Position numbers and translations under genes: made by a program. Shown one piece after another: positions 53,626 to 60,780 of a stretch of 64,000 nucleotides of DNA (the first letter of the stretch is position 1; each line of letters opens with the position of its first letter). The notes beneath the pieces were generated by a model. It worked only from the letters and a program-made list of their open reading frames with translations. It was not told where the DNA came from and made no database searches. The DNA comes from JACKNG01 sp050184115 (GTDB lineage Bacteria; Pseudomonadota; Gammaproteobacteria; Ga0077536). The stretch covers positions 1,271,892 through 1,335,891 of the forward strand of contig JBFXAQ010000001.1 in NCBI GenBank assembly GCA_050184115.1. The letters are read 5' to 3'.

Positions 53626-53640
53626 GTTCACCGTGTGAAC
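53626..53640. promoter_or_regulatory. Dyad GTTCA-N5-TGAAC, putative autoregulatory operator
   Basis: GTTCA CCGTG TGAAC ends two bases before the ATG of the winged-helix regulator; the inner C and G also pair, giving six-base arms GTTCAC/GTGAAC. It replaces a recognisable ribosome site, so protein bound here would block expression, or RNA here could fold and limit translation. The same arms and spacing recur at 47190-47204. Confidence 0.55.
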
Positions 53641-53642
53641 GC

Positions 53643-54266
53643 ATGACCATGAAACCAGACCGCGAAGATTTGTTGACGCTGCAATTCCTCGAGGCGATCG
53701 ACCGCCAGAGCGACGTGACCCAGCGCCACCTGGCGAGCGAGCTCGGCGTCGCGCTCGGGTTGGCGAACTCCTACCTGAAACGATGCTTGCGCAAGGGGCT
53801 GATCAAGATCCGCCAGGCACCGGCCAACCGCTATCTCTACTACCTGACACCCAGCGGATTCGCCGAGAAGAGCCGTCTCACGGCGGAGTACCTCGCGGCC
53901 TCGTTCGACTACTACCACCGGGCCGGGCGCGCGCTTGGCGAGGCGCTCGGCGCGATCGAGCAGAGCGGGGCGCATCGGGTGGTGTTCGCCGGGGTGTCCG
54001 AACTGGCCGAAATCGCCTCCGTGCGGGCGCATGATTTCGACCTTGAGGTGCTGGGCATTGTCGACCGTACCACCGCCCTGACGCGATTCATCGGGCGTCC
54101 GGTCTGGAGCAGCCCGGCCGCCGCCGCTGCCTTCGACGCTGTGCTGTTCACCGACCTCGGTGCCGACGCTCAGGCAAACCACGCCTGGCTGTCCGATGAA
54201 CTCGGTGCCGCCCGCGTGTTCGTGCCCGCGATCCTCCACAACGTGGTCATGCCGTCCAGCCATTGA
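53643..54266 (+). CDS. Winged-helix regulator with C-terminal Rossmann-like domain
   Basis: A 207-residue protein. Residues 6-80 form a winged helix: TLQFLEAIDRQSDVTQRHLA, recognition helix GLANSYLKRCLRKGLIKI and a YLYYLTPSGFAEK wing. This resembles the EPS-associated MarR family regulators, which are usually only about 110 residues. The extra C-terminal domain (HRVVFAGVSELAEIASVRA, then LEVLGIVDRTT and AAFDAVLFTDLG) looks like a nucleotide-binding Rossmann fold similar to the PglD/CoA-binding type, and may sense a sugar nucleotide. ATG at 53649 is an alternative start. It is preceded by the palindrome at 53626. Confidence 0.78.
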   Translation: MTMKPDREDLLTLQFLEAIDRQSDVTQRHLASELGVALGLANSYLKRCLRKGLIKIRQAPANRYLYYLTPSGFAEKSRLTAEYLAASFDYYHRAGRALGEALGAIEQSGAHRVVFAGVSELAEIASVRAHDFDLEVLGIVDRTTALTRFIGRPVWSSPAAAAAFDAVLFTDLGADAQANHAWLSDELGAARVFVPAILHNVVMPSSH

Positions 54267-54592
54267 AACCGGTACGAACGCCCCGTCGACGCAGTCCCCG
54301 GACAACGGTGGACACGACCCAGGTGCCGAACTCAAATGTGCTTCATTGACACCCGGAATTCGCCGCGCTCCAACACGGGCCGTCCTCACCCCTCCGGATG
54401 GCGCGCGCGCGGGTACGGTCGCCGCGGCCGTCGCGTGGCGTTTGTCAGACTCGACGACGCGGTTGCCGGTCGGTGGCGTGGTGTCGGCAGCGGGCGCGGA
54501 TCGGCCGCGCGCGCCGACAAGGGGCACGCGACGCCGTGCCGCGACGGTGCCACGGCGGGCGCGGTGTACGCGGCAGATGCGGCGCTGCACTT
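54267..54592. other. 326-bp gap before the second glycosyltransferase block
   Basis: This G+C-rich stretch has open frames in several phases, but they are Arg-rich and not protein-like. A perfect TTGACA occurs at 54346-54351, without a matching -10 at normal spacing. I see no terminator, repeat or RNA gene in it. Confidence 0.4.
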
Positions 54593-55756
54593 GTGACAGC
54601 GTCTGGTGGTAGTGCCCACCGTGTGCTTGCGGTAATCGGCGGGCTGGGCGTCGGTGGAACCGAGCGCCAGCTCCTCTCAGTCTATGCGGGGCTCGACCGT
54701 CAGCGCTTCGAGCCTGCCATCTTCGTCCTCAAGCAGGGCGCCGCGTTGGAAGACGAAGCGCGCTCGGCGGGTATCGACGTCCTCCATGCGGATCGTGTCC
54801 CAAACGGTGTGCTCGGTTTGTGGCACAGTGCACTGGCACTACGCCGCACGCTGCGCACCTGGCGCCCGGCTATCGTCCATTTCATGTTGCCCGAAGCCTA
54901 CCTGGTCGGCGCGCCGGTGTGCCTGCTGAGCAGTTCGGCGCGACGCGTGATGAGCCGGCGCAGCCTGCGACTCTACCAACGACGTTACCCTGGCGCCGCA
55001 CTGGTCGAACGTTGCCTCCATCGCGCCATGCATGCAGTGGTGGCCAATTCGCGCGCCGTCGCTGGAGAGCTGGTCGAAGAGGGCGTCGCCGCGACGCAAC
55101 TGGCGCTGATCTACAACGGCGTCGCGGCGAGCGCGTTGCCACCGCGCGCTGTCGCGCGCGCCAGGCTCGGGTTGCCCGAAGATGCGTTTGTACTCGTGGT
55201 CGTCGCCAATCTCATTCCCTACAAGGGGCATGCCGACTTGATCCACGCACTGACGCGGGCTCGGCTGCCACGGTCATGGCACCTGCTGTGCTGCGGACGG
55301 GACGACGGTGTCGGCGCGGACCTGGCGGCACAGGCGCAGGCGTGTGGCGTGGCCGAAAAAATCACGTGGTGCGGGCTGGTTGACGATCCCCGCCCGATGC
55401 TCGCGGCCGCCGATCTCGCCGTCCTGCCTTCGCATCAGGAGGGATTCAGCAACGCCCTGCTCGAGGCGATGGCCGCAGGACTTGCGGTGATTGCCACGGA
55501 TGTCGGTGGTAACGGCGAGGCGCTCGGCGGTGTCGCTGGGCGTCTGGTCCCGCCGTGCGATCCGGCGAGCCTGGCCAGGGCCATTGCCGAACTGGCCGCC
55601 GACGCCGGGGCGCGGGCACGGCTCGGTCGCGCCGGGCTGGCGCGCGTCGCTGAACACTTTGCCCAGGACGCGTGCGTTGCGCGTTACGAACGACTCTACG
55701 ACTGGCTGACCAGCGGCGCCGGACAGCCGGTACCGGTCGAGCTGCGACCGCGCTGA
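54593..55756 (+). CDS. Family 4 glycosyltransferase (WbpR-position)
   Basis: A 387-residue GT4 enzyme. LAVIGGLGVGGTERQLLSVY is the acceptor-domain start, MHAVVANSRAVAGELV the linker, and VVVANLIPYKGHADLIHAL the donor domain, with SHQEGFSNALLEAMAAGLAVIATDVGGN as the E-x7-E site. GTG at 54593 is the first start before the fold. It sits directly before asnB with a three-base gap. In P. aeruginosa O6 the corresponding position is held by WbpR, to which I liken it by gene order only. Confidence 0.86.
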   Translation: MTASGGSAHRVLAVIGGLGVGGTERQLLSVYAGLDRQRFEPAIFVLKQGAALEDEARSAGIDVLHADRVPNGVLGLWHSALALRRTLRTWRPAIVHFMLPEAYLVGAPVCLLSSSARRVMSRRSLRLYQRRYPGAALVERCLHRAMHAVVANSRAVAGELVEEGVAATQLALIYNGVAASALPPRAVARARLGLPEDAFVLVVVANLIPYKGHADLIHALTRARLPRSWHLLCCGRDDGVGADLAAQAQACGVAEKITWCGLVDDPRPMLAAADLAVLPSHQEGFSNALLEAMAAGLAVIATDVGGNGEALGGVAGRLVPPCDPASLARAIAELAADAGARARLGRAGLARVAEHFAQDACVARYERLYDWLTSGAGQPVPVELRPR

Positions 55757-55759
55757 ACC

Positions 55760-57700
55760 ATGTGTGGGCTGGTCGGCTATCTCGAATTCGGACGATGCGG
55801 CGCTCGCGCCGTCGACCTCGATGCGCTGTGCGGCGCACTGCATCATCGCGGTCCCGATGCCAACGGCAGCTGGCGCGACGACGAGGCCGGTATCCTGCTC
55901 GTACACGTGCGCCTCTCGATCATCGACCTGTCGCCTACCGGTGCCCAGCCGATGCATTCCGCCTGCGGTCGCTACGTGCTGGCGTTCAACGGCGAGATCT
56001 ACAACCACCGCCCGTTGCGTGCCGAACTGGAACAGGCCGGGGTCGCGTTTCGCGGCACCTCGGACACCGAAGTGCTCCTTGCCGCGATCGTCCGTTACGG
56101 CCTGGATGCCGCGCTGTCGCGGGCCGATGGTATGTTCGCCATCGCACTGTGGGATCGTGTCGAGCGTCGCCTCAGCCTGGCCCGCGATCGCATCGGCGAG
56201 AAACCGTTGTACTACGGGATGCACGACGGTCGGCTGGTGTTCGCCTCCGAATTGAAGGCGCTGTTCGCGATGCCCGGTTTTCGCCCGGCGATCGACCGAA
56301 GCGCGCTGGCGTTGTTCGTGCGCCATGACTACGTACCCGATCCGTGGTCTTTGCTGGAGGGGATCTCCAAGTTGTCGCCCGGGCACGTGCTGACGGTGTC
56401 GCGCGAGGCTACAGCCATACCCGCCTCGCAGCCTTGGTGGACTCTCAGCGCGAGTATTTCCAAGGCTCTCGCCGAGCCGTTCAGCGGCTCGGCAGTCGCC
56501 GCGGTCGACGCGCTCGAAGACGTACTATCGCGCGCCGTCACCGAGCGCATGGTGGCGGACGTCCCGCTCGGGGCCTTCCTTTCAGGCGGCATCGATTCAT
56601 CGACCGTGGTAGCCCTGATGCAGGCGCAGAGCGTACGGCCGGTGCGCACTTTCAGCATTGGTTTCGACATCGATGGGTACGACGAGGCGCCGCATGCGCG
56701 GGCCGTCGCGCGACATCTCGGCACGGACCACACCGAGCTCTACGTCAGCGCCGAGGAGGCACGCTCGACCATCCCGCAGTTGTGCCAGGTATACGACGAG
56801 CCGTTCGCGGATTCGTCCCAGATCCCGACTCTGATCGTTTCGCGCCTGGCGCGTCAGCACGTCACCGTGGCCATGAGCGGCGACGCCGGTGACGAACTTT
56901 TTGCTGGCTATTCGCGCTACACGGTTGCGCTCGAACTGTGGCGGCGCCTAGCCGTTTGCCCGCTGGCGCTGCGCCGCGCGATCGCGGCGCTGCTGCGTAT
57001 GGTCCCGGCACGGACGTGGGATGTCGTGCTCGGAGTCGCTCGTCCACTGCTGCCGGCGCACCTGCGCTTCGAGCTGCCGGGTGACAAGCTCCACAAGGCC
57101 GCACGCATGGCCGCCGAGGTCGATCCGCTGGCGGTCTATCGGCGTCTTATCTCGGTCTGCGACGACCCGCTCGCTGTCGTACGCAGTACGCACGAGCCTG
57201 TGCCGATGTACCCGCCAGCGCCAGCCGAGCTCGGCGAAATCGCCGCCCACATGATGTATCGCGACGCGATGCAGTACCTCCCGGGCGACATTCTCGTCAA
57301 GGTCGACCGTGCGGCGATGGCGGCGAGCCTGGAGACCCGCGTGCCATTCCTGGCACACGATGTGTTGCGCTTTGCGTGGTCTCTACCTCACGCCTGCAAG
57401 GTCCGTGACGGGGTTGGCAAGTGGGTATTACGCGAGTTGCTTGCGCGGCATGTGCCGCGCGCCCTGTTCGAGCGACCGAAGATGGGTTTCGGCGTCCCGA
57501 TTGATCACTGGTTGCGGGGTGCACTGCGGCCATGGGCAGAGGACCTGCTGGCACCAGAACGCCTGCGCGCCGCCGGCTACTTCGATGTTGCAGCGGTCCG
57601 CGGTGCCTGGCAAACGCATGTCGCGGGCAAGCACAACCTCGCCTATCACTTGTGGGCCATCCTGATGTTCGAGAGCTGGCGCGATGCCTGGGGTTACTGA
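55760..57700 (+). CDS. asnB: Glutamine-dependent asparagine synthetase-like amidotransferase
   Basis: A 646-residue two-domain enzyme. The N-terminal glutaminase starts at Cys2 (MCGLVGYLEF) and shows LHHRGPDANG, RLSIIDLSPTGAQPM and FNGEIYNH. The synthetase domain has the PP-loop FLSGGIDSSTVV at residues 273-284 and a later DRAAMAASLETRVPFL. Copies within O-antigen loci (WbpS-like) amidate uronic acids such as GalNAcA on the polysaccharide precursor instead of making asparagine, and the TviB/WbpO-like gene at 12429 could supply that uronic acid. It overlaps the next gene by 17 bases. Confidence 0.93.
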   Translation: MCGLVGYLEFGRCGARAVDLDALCGALHHRGPDANGSWRDDEAGILLVHVRLSIIDLSPTGAQPMHSACGRYVLAFNGEIYNHRPLRAELEQAGVAFRGTSDTEVLLAAIVRYGLDAALSRADGMFAIALWDRVERRLSLARDRIGEKPLYYGMHDGRLVFASELKALFAMPGFRPAIDRSALALFVRHDYVPDPWSLLEGISKLSPGHVLTVSREATAIPASQPWWTLSASISKALAEPFSGSAVAAVDALEDVLSRAVTERMVADVPLGAFLSGGIDSSTVVALMQAQSVRPVRTFSIGFDIDGYDEAPHARAVARHLGTDHTELYVSAEEARSTIPQLCQVYDEPFADSSQIPTLIVSRLARQHVTVAMSGDAGDELFAGYSRYTVALELWRRLAVCPLALRRAIAALLRMVPARTWDVVLGVARPLLPAHLRFELPGDKLHKAARMAAEVDPLAVYRRLISVCDDPLAVVRSTHEPVPMYPPAPAELGEIAAHMMYRDAMQYLPGDILVKVDRAAMAASLETRVPFLAHDVLRFAWSLPHACKVRDGVGKWVLRELLARHVPRALFERPKMGFGVPIDHWLRGALRPWAEDLLAPERLRAAGYFDVAAVRGAWQTHVAGKHNLAYHLWAILMFESWRDAWGY

Positions 57701-58847
57701 AACCGTGGCGCGCGCGCCGCGCGTGCTCATGCTGGTGACGGAGGATTGGTATTTCCGTTCGCACCGTTTCGAACTCGCCTGTCGATTACGCCGTGCCGGT
57801 TGGGATGTCTGCGTCGGTATGCGCGTGAACGGCCCGACCGACGATCTTGACGAGGTTGGTATCGAGATCGTCAGCCTGCCTTTCGAACGCTCGTTGCGCC
57901 ATCCCCTGCGTGACCTGCACACCTTGGCGGCCATTCGCCGTTGTATCGCCGCCTGGCGTCCCGATATCCTTCACTTGGTGGCCTTGAAGCCGATTTTGCT
58001 CGGCGGCATGGCGGTCGGTGCGGATGCGCAGTGCAGCACCATCAACGCCTTCACGGGGCTGGGCTACCTGTTCAGCTCCAACGATCGCCTCGCCCGCCTG
58101 GTGCGCGGGCCGCTGTTGCAAATATTGCGCCGCTTGAGCGCACGGCGACGCGCCTGGAACCTAGTGCAGAACGAGGATGATCAGGCCGAGCTCGTCCGCC
58201 AACGGATTGGGACGGTGGCACGGACGTGTCTTATCCGTGGTGCCGGTGTCGACGTCTCGATCTACACCGCCGCCCCATTCCCAGCGCGACCGTTCCGCGT
58301 GCTGCTGCCGGCCCGCTTGCTGGTTGACAAAGGGGTACGCGAATTCGTCGCCGCGGCGCGGCGTCTGCGCAGTCGCCGGCAGGACATCGAGTGCGTGCTC
58401 GCAGGCGATCTGGATCGTGATAACCACGGGGCAATCGAGCGCGACGAACTGGACGGCTGGCTGCGCGAGGGCAGCGTACGCTGGATCGGATATTGCCGTG
58501 ACATGGTTGCGGTGTACCAAGCCGCGCACGCCGTCTGCCTGCCCTCCTATCGCGAAGGGCTGCCCAAGGCGCTGCTCGAGGGCGCGGCGTGCGCGCGACC
58601 CCTGATCGCGACCGACGTGCCCGGCTGCCGCGACGTCTGTCGCGACGGTGTCAGTGGACTGCTGGTGCCGCCGCGAGACTCGGTCGAGCTGGCGGCAGCG
58701 ATTGAGCGGCTGGCCGACGATGCCACGCTGGCCGCACGTCTCGGTGCCGGTGCCCGTCGCCTGGTCGAGACCGAGTTCGCGCTGGAGGCGGTCGCCGACG
58801 AGACGTTGGGGTTGTATGCCCGCGTGAACGCGCTGGCGGGCACATGA
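57684..58847 (+). CDS. Family 4 glycosyltransferase (WbpT/PglA type)
   Basis: A 387-residue GT4 protein of the PglA/WbpT-like group. VLMLVTEDWYFRSHRFELA is the N-terminal fold start of that group, and DILHLVALKPILLG, FTGLGYLFSSND, RGAGVDVSIYT, PARLLVDKGVREFVAAA and CLPSYREGLPKALLEGAACARPLIATD follow in order. It transfers an N-acetylhexosamine-type sugar to a lipid-linked acceptor. It is coupled to asnB before it and to the epimerase after it (four-base overlap). Confidence 0.9.
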   Translation: MPGVTETVARAPRVLMLVTEDWYFRSHRFELACRLRRAGWDVCVGMRVNGPTDDLDEVGIEIVSLPFERSLRHPLRDLHTLAAIRRCIAAWRPDILHLVALKPILLGGMAVGADAQCSTINAFTGLGYLFSSNDRLARLVRGPLLQILRRLSARRRAWNLVQNEDDQAELVRQRIGTVARTCLIRGAGVDVSIYTAAPFPARPFRVLLPARLLVDKGVREFVAAARRLRSRRQDIECVLAGDLDRDNHGAIERDELDGWLREGSVRWIGYCRDMVAVYQAAHAVCLPSYREGLPKALLEGAACARPLIATDVPGCRDVCRDGVSGLLVPPRDSVELAAAIERLADDATLAARLGAGARRLVETEFALEAVADETLGLYARVNALAGT

Positions 58848-59785
58848 GAGTTCTCGTCACCGGGGCAACCGGTTTCGTCGGTGGCGCCGTATGCGCCGCA
58901 CTCAAGGCGCACGGTCACACCGTGCGCGCCGCTACGCGCGTGCCCACGACCGTCGTCGGCACCGACGAGATGGCTGTTGTCGGCATGATCGACGGCACGA
59001 CCAACTGGAGTGCTGCCCTGGCAGGGGTCGATGCCGTCGTTCACCTCGCTGCCGTGACGCATGGCGGCAGGAACGAAGACGCGCGTGCCGCCGCACATTA
59101 CGCAGCGGTCAATACAGCCGGGACCGCGGTGCTCGCACGGCAATGCGCCGCTGTGGGCGTCTCCCGCATGGTCTTCATGAGTTCGATCAAGGTCAATGGC
59201 GAGAGTTCGCCGCTGCGCGACGGGGTGCCGCAACCGCTGCACGGCGAGATGGCGCCGGCTCCGCTCGACAACTATGGCTGGAGCAAGTGGCATGCAGAGC
59301 AGGCGCTGCGCGAAACGCCGGGTCTGCGCAGCGTGATCCTACGCCCGCCGCTGGTGTACGGACCCGGACAGAAGGGCAACCTTGCGCGTCTCACCCACGT
59401 ACTTCGTCGCGGCGTGCCCCTGCCGTTCGCTGCAATCGCCAATCGTCGCAGCCTGATTTACGTGGACAATCTTGCCGGTGCGGTGGTCGCGGCGTTGACC
59501 AGCACGGCGGCGGTCGGCGGCACGTTCACGCTCGCCGACATCGAACTCTCGACGCCGGCCCTGGCCCGGGCCCTGGCCATCGGCATAGGGGTCAAGCCGC
59601 GTTTGTTCGCCGTGCCGCCGGAGTGGCTCGCACTTCTCGGGCACGCGCTCGGTCGCGACGCCGCCGTCGCCCGGTTGCTGGGATCACTGGTGGTCGACAG
59701 CAGTGCCGCGCGTGCCGCGCTCGCTTGGACGCCGATGACGGCGCTCGAGCCCGCGATGGCAGCCATCGGACGCAGCCTGCGATGA
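58844..59785 (+). CDS. NAD-dependent epimerase/reductase (WbpV type)
   Basis: A 313-residue extended SDR. GATGFVGG (7-14) binds NAD, SSIKVNGE carries the serine, NYGWSKWHAE the catalytic Tyr and Lys, and LRPPLVYGPGQKGN is typical of the WbpV/WbpK/QuiNAc-reductase group that reduces UDP-4-keto-6-deoxy-GlcNAc (from WbpM) to UDP-QuiNAc or its C4 epimer. It lies immediately before the wbpL-like gene, as in P. aeruginosa loci, with an ATGA overlap. Confidence 0.86.
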   Translation: MRVLVTGATGFVGGAVCAALKAHGHTVRAATRVPTTVVGTDEMAVVGMIDGTTNWSAALAGVDAVVHLAAVTHGGRNEDARAAAHYAAVNTAGTAVLARQCAAVGVSRMVFMSSIKVNGESSPLRDGVPQPLHGEMAPAPLDNYGWSKWHAEQALRETPGLRSVILRPPLVYGPGQKGNLARLTHVLRRGVPLPFAAIANRRSLIYVDNLAGAVVAALTSTAAVGGTFTLADIELSTPALARALAIGIGVKPRLFAVPPEWLALLGHALGRDAAVARLLGSLVVDSSAARAALAWTPMTALEPAMAAIGRSLR

Positions 59786-60780
59786 GCATCGCGCTGCATG
59801 TCATGGCTGCCTTCGCCGCCGCGGCGCTTCTGTGTCACTGGTTGCGCGGCGTGCTCACGCGTCTCGATGTGGTCGACCGACCGGAAGCACGGCGTCTTCA
59901 CAGTGGTACGGTCCCGCGCGGTGGCGGGCTGGCTATTGCTGTCGTGGTCGGTGTTGCTGTTGCCGCTTCGCCCCTGCCCGCAGACCAGCGCTGGTCCTGG
60001 TTGCTGGCCGGTGCTGGTTTCGCGCTGCTGGGCGCATGGGACGACTGGCGTTCGCGACGGCCCGATGTGCGACTGGTGTTGCATCTCGCCATGGCGACGA
60101 CCTGGGTCATGACGATGCCGGGCACGGTGCAGACGCTCCACGGCTTGGTGGCTGCTGCGCTCGTGTTCGCCGTGGTGTGGTCGATCAACCTGTTCAATTT
60201 CATGGATGGCGCGGACGGTTTTGCCGCGACAGAAGCAATGATGGTCGCGTTGGCGATGGCGGCGGCTTTCGCGCATGCAGGCGCCGCCACGCTTGCAGAA
60301 ATCCAACTCGTTCTCGCCGCCGCCTGTGCTGGCTTCCTGCTGTTCAACTGGGCTCCCGCGCGGCTCTTTCTCGGCGATTCCGGCAGTTACCTGCTCGGCT
60401 TCCAATGGGCTGCGATGGGCTGGCAGGCGTGGTTGTCGGGTATCGCACCCGCCGTGCCCCTGGCCTTGGTGGCGCCATTCGTTGCCGATGCCTCGCTGAC
60501 CCTGATCGCACGCGCGGCGCGCGGCGAGCGTTTCTGGCTGGCCCATCGAAGTCACGCGTATCAGCGTCTGATCGTGGGCGGTTGGTCGCCACGACGCCTG
60601 GTCGCAGCGCTGGTGGTATTGAATCTTTCGGTGTGCTGGCCGCTCGCTTGGTACGCGCTGCGCGGTGGCGTGCGTGCCTGGTTGGCATGCGCACTCTGCT
60701 ACGGAGTGGTGATTTCGCTATGGTACATTACGACGGTGTCCTACCCGCCGCAGGGCGATAAACCATCGAGCACGTCGTGA
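59782..60780 (+). CDS. wbpL: Initiating UDP-sugar:undecaprenyl-phosphate transferase (WbpL/WecA type)
   Basis: A 332-residue polyprenyl-phosphate sugar-1-phosphate transferase (MraY/WecA superfamily) with about 10 membrane helices. Its key cytoplasmic motifs are visible: LHSGTVPRGGG, LGAWDDW (first acidic pair), NLFNFMDGADG, LFLGDSGSYLLGF and HRSHAYQRL. It starts chain synthesis on undecaprenyl phosphate, with UDP-QuiNAc or FucNAc as the likely substrate from the gene before it. It overlaps the next gene by four bases. Confidence 0.92.
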   Translation: MSIALHVMAAFAAAALLCHWLRGVLTRLDVVDRPEARRLHSGTVPRGGGLAIAVVVGVAVAASPLPADQRWSWLLAGAGFALLGAWDDWRSRRPDVRLVLHLAMATTWVMTMPGTVQTLHGLVAAALVFAVVWSINLFNFMDGADGFAATEAMMVALAMAAAFAHAGAATLAEIQLVLAAACAGFLLFNWAPARLFLGDSGSYLLGFQWAAMGWQAWLSGIAPAVPLALVAPFVADASLTLIARAARGERFWLAHRSHAYQRLIVGGWSPRRLVAALVVLNLSVCWPLAWYALRGGVRAWLACALCYGVVISLWYITTVSYPPQGDKPSSTS

